NCBI GenBank assembly: GCA_017435045.1
Contig: JAFSFT010000008.1
Span: 21,864 to 85,863, forward strand
DNA: 64,000 nucleotides
From: Oscillospiraceae bacterium
GTDB lineage: Bacteria > Bacillota > Clostridia > Oscillospirales > Ruminococcaceae
Direction of reading: 5' to 3'
Part shown: positions 1 to 8,032 of the stretch, in pieces
Layout: each line of letters opens with the position of its first letter
Position numbering within the stretch: the first letter of the stretch is position 1
Translations under genes and position numbers: made by a program
The notes under the pieces: model-generated
The model's input: only the letters and a program-made list of their open reading frames with translations
Databases searched by the model: none
What the model was told of the DNA's origin: nothing

Positions 1-603
1 TATCTGCCAAGGCATATCACCGCAAATCTCTACCTGTGCGATCTTATCTGCCACAGTATTCCAAGTCCCCTTATATGGAAAGAGTATAAGGCATATCAGG
101 AGGCAAAGCACGGCGGAGGCAAGATGACAAAGGTGATGTTCCGTTCAAAACTTCACCCATGGACACGCAACAACTCCAACCGCGGCTTTATCTTTGAGAT
201 GAACGGTGACGGCACACTCCACGAGGATAATATATTCTATGACCTGTTCTTTAAGGTGGGCACAATTATGCGCCCATCCTGTGAAAACTGCAAATTTACA
301 ACACAGGACCGTGTGTCTGCCATAACCATAGCAGACTACTGGGGCATAGAGGAATACAGCCCCGAAACCTATACGCCGCTTGGCGTTTCGGTGGTGCTGG
401 CAAACAACTCCAAGGGCGAAAAGCTGGTTTATCATATGAAACAGCGTGCAGATATAAAGCAGCGCCCTCTGGCAGAACAGTTAAAGCACCAGAAGCGTCT
501 GTCAGAGCCTGTAAAATACCCTCATTTCCGCCAGGAATTCTGGGAGGATCTGCACAGAAACGGCTTTGAATATATAATGGATAAATACGTTTATAAAAAA
601 TAA
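1..603 (+). CDS. Coenzyme F420 hydrogenase/dehydrogenase beta-subunit-like protein, C-terminal part
   Basis: The reading frame is open from base 1 to the TAA at 601-603, so the gene starts upstream of the window and only about 200 C-terminal residues are seen. The visible part contains the stretch LCHSIPSP followed by WKEYKAYQE, then a CENCKF pair of cysteines and the segment ITIADYWGIE. This pattern is typical of the C-terminal FrhB/FdhB domain of flavin and iron-sulfur proteins, which in Clostridia often sit beside polysaccharide pyruvyl transferase or glycosyltransferase genes. Family membership is inferred from these motifs. The electron donor and acceptor cannot be told. A hairpin terminator follows directly, so this is the last gene of its operon. 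Confidence 0.75.
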   Translation, partial: YLPRHITANLYLCDLICHSIPSPLIWKEYKAYQEAKHGGGKMTKVMFRSKLHPWTRNNSNRGFIFEMNGDGTLHEDNIFYDLFFKVGTIMRPSCENCKFTTQDRVSAITIADYWGIEEYSPETYTPLGVSVVLANNSKGEKLVYHMKQRADIKQRPLAEQLKHQKRLSEPVKYPHFRQEFWEDLHRNGFEYIMDKYVYKK

Positions 604-606
604 ATC

Positions 607-636
607 AAAAAGCACCTCGGATGAGGTGCTTTTTTG
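607..636. terminator. Bidirectional intrinsic terminator
   Basis: An AAGCACCTC / GAGGTGCTT stem with a four-base loop is flanked by A and T runs on both sides. It can end the gene to its left and the opposing ABC-F gene on the minus strand. Confidence 0.85.
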
Positions 637-725
637 CTGATATAATATGTCTTTTAAGCGGCTTGCCAATTGAATATCACGCAAGGACAAAAGAAAAATG
701 GATTTTCTGTTTGTGATGTGTGCTG

Positions 726-2273
726 TTACACAACTTTTGTTGTCCAGTCTTCAAGATTCCATACGTCTGTTACAATATCTTCATAGAATTCCGGTTCGTG
801 GCTTACAAGGATAACTGTGCCTTTGAAATCCTTTATGGCTTTTTTAAGGCTGTCCTTGGCGTCAATGTCAAGGTGGTTGGTAGGTTCGTCCAGAACAAGA
901 ACGTTAAAACTTTTAAGCATAATTGCACACAGGCGTACCTTTGCGTTTTCGCCGCCGGACAGCACCTTGCACTGTGTCTCGATGTGCTGTGTGGTAAGTC
1001 CGCATTTTGCCAGTGCACCGCGCACCCCTGCGTTGGTCATGGATGGGTACATATCCCATATCTCGTTAAGGGCACTTTTGCTGCTTGCAATATGCTCCTA
1101 TTCAAAGTATGCACACTCTGCATAGAAATCAAGGTTAACCTGTCCGCCAAAAGGTGGGATAATGCCCAGCATTGTCTTGAGCAATGTGGATTTGCCGAGA
1201 CCGTTAACGCCCTTGATGGCAATTTTCTGCCCTCTTTCGATAATAAAGTTAACAGGTCTTGTCAGAGCTGCGTCATAGCCCAGCACAAGGTCTTTGGCTT
1301 CCACCACAACTCTGCCCGGAGCACGGGAATATTCAAAAGCAAATACCGGTTTGGGTTTTTCCTTTGCCAGCTCTATAATTTCCATCTTGTCCAGCTTTTT
1401 CTGACGGGATTTTGCCATATTTGTGGTGGCAACCCTGGCCTTGTTTCTGGCAATAAAGTCTTCAAGATGTGCAATTTCCTTCTGCTGCTTTTCGTATGCC
1501 TGTTCAAGCTGACGCTTTTTAAGCTCGTACATAGCAATAAAGTCGTCGTAGTTGCCTTTGTATCTTGTCAGAACCGCGTTTTCCACATGGTAAATTACAT
1601 TGGTAACATTGTTGAGGAAAGGTACATCGTGGCTTACAAGGAGAAATGCATTTTCGTAGTTCTGCAGAAATGTTGTCAGCCAGCGGATATGGTTTTCGTC
1701 AAGATGGTTTGTAGGCTCGTCAAGGATAAGGATAGTAGGATTCTGCAAAAGCAGCTTTGTCAGCAGAACCTTTGTTCTCTGACCGCCAGAAAGCTCGCTT
1801 ACATCCCTGTCCAGACCTATTTCGCCAAGGCCAAGGCCGTTGGCGTATTCCTCGATACGGCTGTCGATAGTATAAAAACCGCTGTGGTCAAGTATGTCCT
1901 GAATATCGCCCACATCCTCCATAAGCTGTGTCATCTCGTCGTCTGTGCAATCGCCCATTTTGTTGTACATTTCCAGCATATCGGATTCCAGCTGGTACAT
2001 ATCGTCAAAGGCTTTTCGCAGCACATCGCGGATGGTCTGTCCTTTTTCCAGCACAGAATGCTGGTCAAGATAGCCTACAGTGGCCCTTTTTGCCCAGGTT
2101 ATGGTGCCCTCGTCGGCAGGCTCCTTGCCTGTAATAATGTTCAGAAATGTGGTTTTGCCTTCTCCGTTTGCACCCACAAGGCCGATATGCTCGCCCTTTT
2201 TCATACGGAAGGTGGCGTTGTCAAGAATCTGTCTTTCGCCAAAGCCGTGGCTTACGTTCTGTACATGCAGCAT
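726..2273 (-). pseudogene. ABC-F family ATPase interrupted by an in-frame amber codon
   Basis: The reading frame encodes a soluble twin-ABC protein of the ABC-F family (YdiF/Uup-like), which acts on the ribosome as a translation factor or gives antibiotic protection. Visible elements are Walker A GANGEGKT (34-41), signature LSGGQ (161-165), Walker B ILILDEP (181-187), a basic interdomain linker (about 238-300), a second Walker A GVNGLGKST (355-363), a second signature LSGGEN and a second LDEPTNHLD. Codon 392, at 1098-1100, is TAG where the family would normally have glutamine (CAG), so one C-to-T change explains it. The frame continues perfectly to TAA at 726-728, giving a normal full length of about 515 codons. 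TAG is a true stop elsewhere in the window (trpS, addA, divIC), so general recoding is unlikely. If it is not suppressed, the product loses the second signature and Walker B. A sequencing error is the main alternative. An AGAGAGG ribosome site precedes the ATG. Confidence 0.85.
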
Positions 2274-2441
2274 ATATTTTTACCTCTCTTTTCGGGGGAA
2301 TTGTTGTGTACACTCTAATTAAATATTTTACCATATAAATATCCATTGGAGCAAGGAGAAAAGCAGAAAACGGAAAGCTTGTTCTGTATGGTGCGGTGAT
2401 GCTTTTTCACAAATGTTTTACTGTATAAAAAGTTGCAGTTT

Positions 2442-2469
2442 TTGACTTTTGGTGGTAATATAATATATT
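2442..2469 (+). promoter_or_regulatory. Possible sigma-A promoter for the flavoprotein gene
   Basis: TTGACT, a 16-base spacer and TATATT lie about 60 bases before the start codon. An overlapping TATAAT is too close to the -35 box to be the partner. Confidence 0.4.
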
Positions 2470-2532
2470 AAGGAAAATGTTTTCTTTTTAAACAGAAATA
2501 CTTGATTTTATATAGATTTTTAAGAGGTAAAG

Positions 2533-3750
2533 ATGGAAGTTATTGTAATCGGCGGCGGTGCGGCAGGGCTTTTCTGTGCAGGTTTTCTTACCGATGCACA
2601 CAAGGTGACAATTATTGAACATTCCGATATCTGCGGCAAAAAGCTGCTTATAACGGGCAAGGGACGCTGCAACGTTACAAACGACAGTGACGAGGAAACA
2701 ATCCTCAAAAATATCCGCACAAATCCAAAGTTTATGTTTTCTTCCATATACCAGTTTCCGCCTGCAAAAGTAATGGAGTTTTTCGAAAGCCGTGGTGTGC
2801 CGCTTAAAACCGAAAGGGGCAGACGCGTTTTCCCGGTAAGCGACAAGGCTATGGACATTAAAAAAGCACTGGAAAAGCATTGTAAAAATGCAAAAATTCT
2901 CTATGATGATGTGGAAAAACTTATCATTGAGGACGGTGTGGCAAAAGGTGTTGTGACAAAAAGCGGAAAACAGCTTTTTGCGGACAGGGTTATCGTTGCA
3001 ACAGGCGGCATGAGCTATAAGCAGACAGGCTCTACAGGCGACGGCTATAAATTTGCCCGTCAGGCAGGGCATACTGTGGTAACACCGACAGCAAGCCTTG
3101 TTCCGCTGGTGGAAAACGGATCCATGTGCAAGGAGATGATGGGGCTTTCCCTCAAAAACGTTAACCTTTCCCTTGTATACAAAAACAAAAAGGTATTCAG
3201 CGAGCAGGGAGAAATGCTCTTTACCCATTTTGGTATATCGGGGCCATTGGTGCTGTCCGCTTCCTGTCATATAAAGGACAAGGAAATCCAACAGTACAAG
3301 GCGGTTATTGATATGAAGCCTGCATTGCCTAATGAGGTGCTGTACAAACGTATCTGCGACGACTTTGCAAAGCTTAACAACAAAAAGGCGGCAAACTGTC
3401 TTGAATGGCTGCTGCCAAAATCCATGATTCCTGTTATGCTTAAAATGTGGGGCATAGATACTGAAAAAGCGGTAAATCAGATTACACGCGAGGAACGGCT
3501 GAGACTTGTGGAAGTGATGAAGAATTTTGAAATTCCGCTCAACTCCAAATACAAGCTTGATATTGCGGTTATTACCTCTGGCGGTGTTGCCGTAAAGGAA
3601 ATCAACCCAAAGACAATGCAGTCCAAAATCTGCGAAAATCTCTATTTTATCGGCGAGGTTATTGACGTGGATGCCTATACAGGCGGCTACAATCTGCAGA
3701 TTGCGTTTTCCACAGCATATGCTGCGGCACAGTCAATTCTGGAACAGTAA
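2533..3750 (+). CDS. NAD(P)/FAD-dependent oxidoreductase, HI0933/YhiN (BaiN-like) family
   Basis: This 405-residue flavoprotein opens with the dinucleotide-binding motif GGGAAGLFCAGFL at residues 7-19, followed by EHSDICGKKLLITGKGRCNVTN, which is characteristic of the HI0933 family. A second conserved block, ATGGMSYKQTGSTGDGY, lies near residues 157-173. The C-terminal FAD contact region reads GEVIDVDAYTGGYNLQ. Length fits the family (about 400). Members are annotated as aminoacetone- or bile-acid-related oxidoreductases, but the physiological substrate is mostly unknown and nothing here narrows it. An AAGAGGT ribosome site lies just before the ATG. It precedes cmk by 91 bases with no clear terminator, so it may be cotranscribed with the cmk cluster. 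Confidence 0.9.
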   Translation: MEVIVIGGGAAGLFCAGFLTDAHKVTIIEHSDICGKKLLITGKGRCNVTNDSDEETILKNIRTNPKFMFSSIYQFPPAKVMEFFESRGVPLKTERGRRVFPVSDKAMDIKKALEKHCKNAKILYDDVEKLIIEDGVAKGVVTKSGKQLFADRVIVATGGMSYKQTGSTGDGYKFARQAGHTVVTPTASLVPLVENGSMCKEMMGLSLKNVNLSLVYKNKKVFSEQGEMLFTHFGISGPLVLSASCHIKDKEIQQYKAVIDMKPALPNEVLYKRICDDFAKLNNKKAANCLEWLLPKSMIPVMLKMWGIDTEKAVNQITREERLRLVEVMKNFEIPLNSKYKLDIAVITSGGVAVKEINPKTMQSKICENLYFIGEVIDVDAYTGGYNLQIAFSTAYAAAQSILEQ

Positions 3751-3841
3751 CATAGGTTGTGTGCTGTCCGTTATCGGGCAGGTTTTACGAAATATGAAAG
3801 ATAAATTATAAGCAAATCTGAATATAAAGGTGGATAAATAT

Positions 3842-4513
3842 ATGAACTATCGCATAGCTCTGGACGGCCCGTCAGGGGCAGGCAAAAGCACAATAGCAAA
3901 AAGACTTTCCGCAGAGCTGGGCTTTGTGTATGTTGACACAGGTGCAATGTACCGCACAATTGCCCTTTACTGTCTGCAGAACAAGGTTGATATATCAGAC
4001 GAAACTGCAGTGGCTGCAGTGTTGCCTGATATAGATATCGAACTTAAATATATCGACGGCGAACAGCGTGTGCTGTTGAACGGTACAGATGTTTCCAAAG
4101 AAATCCGCATAAACGAGGTTTCCATGGCGGCAAGCAAAACATCTGCATACAAGCCTGTGCGTGCATTTCTGCTGGACGCACAGCGCAACGTGGCAAAAAC
4201 ACAGAGCGTTATTATGGATGGCCGCGATATAGGCACAGTTGTGCTGCCTGATGCAGAAATCAAAATTTTCCTTGTTGCAGCAGCGGAGGAAAGAGCAAAA
4301 CGCCGCTATAAAGAACTGCTTGAACGCGGACAGAATGTTCCGTTTGAAGAGGTGCTGCAGGATATTGTTCAGCGTGACTACAACGACGAACACCGTGCAG
4401 AGTCTCCCCTTAAGCAGGCGGAAGATGCAATCCGTCTGGACACAAGTCTGCTGGATTTTGAACAGTCCTATCAGGCCGTGCTGGAAATTGCAAAAAGCAA
4501 AATGGCAGAATAA
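3842..4513 (+). CDS. cmk: Cytidylate kinase
   Basis: The 223-residue product phosphorylates CMP and dCMP to the diphosphates in the cytoplasm. The P-loop GPSGAGKST is at residues 8-16. DTGAMYRTIAL, IMDGRDIGTVVLPDA and the lid region with RYKELLERG are all diagnostic of Cmk. I chose the ATG at 3842 because AAAGGTGG (3826-3833) is correctly spaced for it; a GTG at 3830 overlaps that ribosome site and is unlikely. The order cmk-plsC-ispH/rpsA is a common Firmicutes arrangement, placing nucleotide, phospholipid and isoprenoid synthesis together with ribosomal protein S1. Confidence 0.96.
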   Translation: MNYRIALDGPSGAGKSTIAKRLSAELGFVYVDTGAMYRTIALYCLQNKVDISDETAVAAVLPDIDIELKYIDGEQRVLLNGTDVSKEIRINEVSMAASKTSAYKPVRAFLLDAQRNVAKTQSVIMDGRDIGTVVLPDAEIKIFLVAAAEERAKRRYKELLERGQNVPFEEVLQDIVQRDYNDEHRAESPLKQAEDAIRLDTSLLDFEQSYQAVLEIAKSKMAE

Positions 4514-4540
4514 AACTTAAAAAGGTTAAAGGTAAAAAAT

Positions 4541-5164
4541 ATGATATATGTTATAGTTGTTGCTGTGGTATCGGTACTTTTCCGTGTGCTTTTCCGTTTT
4601 GAATACTACGGCAAGGACATTATCGACAGCTACAAGACAAACGGCAGACCTTATATTGTATGCCCAAACCACGTTTCCGCAGTTGACCCTGTATTTGTGG
4701 TTATTGCCCGTGGCAGTGGCAGAAAGCTGACCGTTATGGCAAAGGAAGAAATTTTCAGAATAAAGATTCTCGGCTGGTTTTTCCGTCAGCTTGGTGCAAT
4801 ACCTGTTGCACGCGGCACAGGGGACAAGTCTGTGCTGGACAAGACCATTGAAGATATCAAAAGCGGTGCAGGTGCACTTATCTTCCCTGAAGGCACCCGT
4901 GGCAACGGCAACGAGATGGGCAAGCTTAAAAGCGGTGCATTTGCAATTGCGGCACAGACAGGTGCAGATATAATTCCTGTACGCATTATCTATCACACAA
5001 AGGACGGCAATATGAAGCTGTTCTGCAAGGTTACAGTTGTGTTTGGAAAGCCTCTTACCATCGAGGAAACACAGCTTGACAACGGACAGCGTCAGCAGAT
5101 ACGCCTTGCAAAAGCGATGATGGAAGAATCCTATGCATATATGCTTGAGGAGTATAACAGATGA
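4541..5164 (+). CDS. plsC: 1-acyl-sn-glycerol-3-phosphate acyltransferase
   Basis: The 207-residue membrane-associated enzyme makes phosphatidic acid from lysophosphatidic acid. The catalytic HX4D box is NHVSAVDP (about residues 45-52) and the acceptor-binding box is FPEGTRGNG (about 117-125). One hydrophobic N-terminal segment (IYVIVVAVVSVLFRVLF) anchors it to the membrane. The AAAGGT ribosome site lies in the 27-base gap after cmk. Its stop overlaps the ispH start (ATGA), indicating translational coupling. Confidence 0.95.
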   Translation: MIYVIVVAVVSVLFRVLFRFEYYGKDIIDSYKTNGRPYIVCPNHVSAVDPVFVVIARGSGRKLTVMAKEEIFRIKILGWFFRQLGAIPVARGTGDKSVLDKTIEDIKSGAGALIFPEGTRGNGNEMGKLKSGAFAIAAQTGADIIPVRIIYHTKDGNMKLFCKVTVVFGKPLTIEETQLDNGQRQQIRLAKAMMEESYAYMLEEYNR

Positions 5165-7146
5165 AGATAACAACAGCCAGAACAGCGGGCTTCTGCTTTG
5201 GGGTAAAAAGAGCAGTTGACCTTACGTATAATCTTGCAAAGGAAGGCAAAAAAGTTGCAACTCTGGGCGAGCTTATACACAACAAGCAGCTGGTGGCAGA
5301 TTTGGAAAAGCAGGGGGTAATAACCCTTGAAAATATCAGCATTCCGGAGGGCTTTGAGGTGGTAATCCGCAGCCACGGCATACAGAAAGCTGTATATGAC
5401 CAGCTGCAGGCTATGGGGGTAACCACCCACGATGCCACCTGCCCGTATGTAAAAAAGATACACCGCATCGCAGAAAAAATTTCTGCAGATGGTAAAATAT
5501 TGCTGGTTGCAGGTGACGAAAATCACCCTGAAGTACAGGGAATTGTAAGCTACTGCAGTACTCAAAGCTTTGTTTTTAACGACCCTGAACAGCTGGAAAA
5601 TTGGCTCAAAGAGGGCAAAAACAGCCAAAAACCCTTTGCTTTGGTTGCCCAGACAACATATATGTTGAAAAAATGGCAGGAAAGCGTAAATATCATTAAA
5701 AAAGTATGTACAAATTGCGAAATATTTGATACAATATGTAGAGCAACACAAGAAAGACAGACCGAAGCAGAAAGCCTTGCAAAGCAAAGCGATGCAATGG
5801 TTGTCATAGGAGGAAAACATTCCTCCAATACACAGAAGCTTGTTGATGTCTGCCGTGCACACTGCAGAACAATAAGCATTGAAACAGTTAAGGAGCTCTC
5901 ACCAGAGCTTTTTATAAATATTCAAAATGTGGGCGTCACAGCGGGTGCCAGCACCCCGGCGTTCATAATCCAGGAGGTACTTAATAACATGAGCGATATG
6001 AATCGTGACTTAGAAATGGACTTTGGAGCGATGCTCGCAGAATTCGAAGGTTCTGAAGTAAAACTTCACAGAAATGCAGTTGTTAACGCAACAGTTGAAA
6101 GCGTAACTGCAAAAGAAATCATCGTTTCTGTTCCAAACTGCCGTTACACAGGCACAGTAAAGTCCAGCGAATTTTCCGCTGACCCAAGTGCAAAGCTTGA
6201 AGAATTAGTAAAGAAAGGTGACGAGCTTACACTCATCGTTATTAAAACTGACGACAACGCAGGCGAAGTTCAGCTCTCCAAAAAGAGACTTGACGAACGT
6301 GAAGGCGAAGGCGCAGTTGAAGCTGCAGCACAGAGCGGTGAAATCCTCACAGCTAAAATTGCTGAAGCAGTTAACGGCGGTCTCGTTGCTTTTGTTAAAG
6401 GCGTTAGAGTATTTATTCCAAAATCTCTCGCTGCAGGCAGAAACGAAAATCTTGAAGACTTGGTAAAAACAGAACAGCAGATTAAAATCATCGAATGCTC
6501 CAGAGATGGCGGCAGAAGAAAAGTTATCGGCTCCATCAAAGCAGTTAAAGATGCTGCTACAAACGAACTCAAGGAAAAATTCTGGGCAGAAGTTGAAGAA
6601 GGCAAACACTACACAGGTACAGTTAAATCCCTTACAAAATACGGTGCATTTGTTGATATCGGTGGCGTAGACGGTCTTGTTCACATGTCCGAAATTACAT
6701 GGGAAAAAATCAAACACCCAGCAGAAGTTCTCACAGTTGGTCAGGAAATCGACGTATTTGTTAAATCTTTGGACAGAGAAGCTGGCAAAGTTAGCCTCGG
6801 TCACAAAAAAGAAGAGGACAACCCATGGGCTAAATTCGAAACAGAATACCCAATCGGTACAATCTTCACAGCAAAAGTTGTTTCCATCACAAAATTCGGC
6901 GCATTTGTTAAAATCCTTCCAGGTGTAGACGGTCTTGTTCACATCTCCGAAATCGCTTGGGAAAGAGTTGAAGATCCTAATGCAGTGCTCAAAGTTGGCG
7001 AAGAAGTTAACGTTAAACTTATCGGTGTTGACCTTGAAGCAAAACGCGTAAGCCTCTCCATCAAACAGACAAAAGAAGCTCCAGTAAAAGAAGAAGCTCC
7101 AGCTGAAGAAGCTGCTGAAGAAGCAACAGAAGAAGTTGCTGAATAA
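5161..7146 (+). CDS. ispH: Bifunctional IspH reductase / ribosomal protein S1 fusion
   Basis: Residues 1 to about 276 are 4-hydroxy-3-methylbut-2-enyl diphosphate reductase, the last step of the MEP isoprenoid pathway. The three [4Fe-4S] cysteines are C12 (GFCFGVKRA), C94 (ATCPYVKK) and C193 (TICRATQERQ), and the proton-relay glutamate is E124 (HPEV). Residues from about 300 carry four S1 RNA-binding repeats; the last two are clearest, each with the pattern GAFV followed by DGLVH(M/I)SEI. The tail is a Glu/Ala-rich stretch. Such fusions are known in Clostridia. Codon use changes at the junction: the IspH half uses mixed codons, while the S1 half uses the AAA/GAA/CTC-rich set of highly expressed genes. 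A strong ribosome site and in-frame ATG lie exactly at the junction (see separate entry). A terminator follows. Confidence 0.95.
   Translation: MKITTARTAGFCFGVKRAVDLTYNLAKEGKKVATLGELIHNKQLVADLEKQGVITLENISIPEGFEVVIRSHGIQKAVYDQLQAMGVTTHDATCPYVKKIHRIAEKISADGKILLVAGDENHPEVQGIVSYCSTQSFVFNDPEQLENWLKEGKNSQKPFALVAQTTYMLKKWQESVNIIKKVCTNCEIFDTICRATQERQTEAESLAKQSDAMVVIGGKHSSNTQKLVDVCRAHCRTISIETVKELSPELFINIQNVGVTAGASTPAFIIQEVLNNMSDMNRDLEMDFGAMLAEFEGSEVKLHRNAVVNATVESVTAKEIIVSVPNCRYTGTVKSSEFSADPSAKLEELVKKGDELTLIVIKTDDNAGEVQLSKKRLDEREGEGAVEAAAQSGEILTAKIAEAVNGGLVAFVKGVRVFIPKSLAAGRNENLEDLVKTEQQIKIIECSRDGGRRKVIGSIKAVKDAATNELKEKFWAEVEEGKHYTGTVKSLTKYGAFVDIGGVDGLVHMSEITWEKIKHPAEVLTVGQEIDVFVKSLDREAGKVSLGHKKEEDNPWAKFETEYPIGTIFTAKVVSITKFGAFVKILPGVDGLVHISEIAWERVEDPNAVLKVGEEVNVKLIGVDLEAKRVSLSIKQTKEAPVKEEAPAEEAAEEATEEVAE
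5972..5991 (+). promoter_or_regulatory. Internal Shine-Dalgarno and ATG at the IspH/S1 junction
   Basis: AGGAGGT at 5972-5978 is followed after 10 bases by an in-frame ATG at 5989. Starting there would give a free 385-residue S1 protein, the length of stand-alone Firmicutes S1 homologues. Confidence 0.6.
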
Positions 7147-7168
7147 TCAGTTCTAATAACAAAAAATT

Positions 7169-7197
7169 CACCCCTGCTTTGCGGCAGGGGTGTCTTT
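7169..7197 (+). terminator. Intrinsic terminator after ispH/rpsA
   Basis: A CACCCCTGC / GCAGGGGTG stem with a short loop is followed by a T-rich stretch. Confidence 0.8.
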
Positions 7198-7322
7198 GTA
7201 AGTGAGTATATTCCGAAAAAATTGTTCTATAAGCGTGGTACAGGAGATGTATATCATATAACGGAAAAGCGAAATATACGCTATACAAATTGCAGTATCC
7301 TGCCTGCCACCGGAGGAAAATT

Positions 7323-7868
7323 ATGTACGTAGTAAAATATATAAAATACGGCTCTGCCGAATACGAAGAAACACTTAAACTCCGCAATGAGGTTATGAGA
7401 AAACCTTTGGGCAGAAGCATTTATGACGAGGACTTCTCCTGCGAGGCAGGGCAGATTATTATCGGTGCATTCGAGACAAACAGTATGTTCTCAAACCTGC
7501 TTATCGGCTGCGGAGTGCTGTCCTATCAGGGCGAAAACACATGGATGGTGGAATATCTATGTGTTGACTCTGTGCTGCAGAAAAAAGGTGTTGGCAGTGC
7601 ACTTATGCAGTGTATGGAAAAAATTGCCATGGACCGTGGCGGCACAAAGATGACACTGGATTCCCGTCTGGCAGCAATCGACTTTTATCAGCGCTTCGGC
7701 TATATCCAGAAGGGCGAAATATTCCACAAGGAAATTGCCCCAGGCGGCCACGTGGTAATGGAAAAGGAACTCCATCCGCTGCCGAAGGAACATAAGCACG
7801 ACGAAAACTGCGCCTGTGGCGGTGGTGGCCATCACCATCATCACGGGGAGGACCATCATCACCATTAA
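7323..7868 (+). CDS. GNAT-family N-acetyltransferase with a natural histidine-rich tail
   Basis: This 181-residue protein has a GNAT fold. The beta-strand 4 segment VEYLCVDSVLQ leads into the acetyl-CoA pyrophosphate loop QKKGVGSALMQ (about residues 87-97), and DFYQRFGY is the usual C-terminal motif. The final 25 or so residues are unusual: HKHDENCAC, a glycine run, five histidines, GED and four histidines. Such tails bind Ni(II), Zn(II) or Cu ions in metallochaperones, so a metal-responsive or metal-storing role is possible but unproved. The ATG at 7323 was chosen because a perfect GGAGG sits at 7312-7316; an upstream ATG at 7290 lacks one. The substrate is unknown. It is a single-gene unit between two terminators. 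Confidence 0.88.
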   Translation: MYVVKYIKYGSAEYEETLKLRNEVMRKPLGRSIYDEDFSCEAGQIIIGAFETNSMFSNLLIGCGVLSYQGENTWMVEYLCVDSVLQKKGVGSALMQCMEKIAMDRGGTKMTLDSRLAAIDFYQRFGYIQKGEIFHKEIAPGGHVVMEKELHPLPKEHKHDENCACGGGGHHHHHGEDHHHH

Positions 7869-7959
7869 CCGGTAACAATTTGTCAGCATAAGCTGCAGCG
7901 TTTATATAAATCAGCAGCAGTTGTGCCGTAATTGTGCGATAATAAAATTAACATTAGAA

Positions 7960-7993
7960 AAAAATCCTCCGCAGATACGGAGGATTTTTTATT
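7960..7993. terminator. Bidirectional terminator
   Basis: AAAAATCCTCCG / CGGAGGATTTTT, a perfect 12-base stem with a six-base loop, lies between the acetyltransferase gene and the convergent DUF3048 gene. Confidence 0.88.
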
Positions 7994-8032
7994 TGTAATT
8001 TGAGTTTTTAATTGTGTGCTTTATCTGCAGAA

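Noticed and set aside
1098-1100. Genome-wide reassignment of TAG to glutamine
   Set aside because: trpS, addA and divIC all end in TAG at the expected family length.
720-2318. A 532-codon open frame on the + strand opposite the ABC-F gene
   Set aside because: It is the mirror of a real ABC-F gene, is rich in Cys, Phe and His, has no family motif and no ribosome site.
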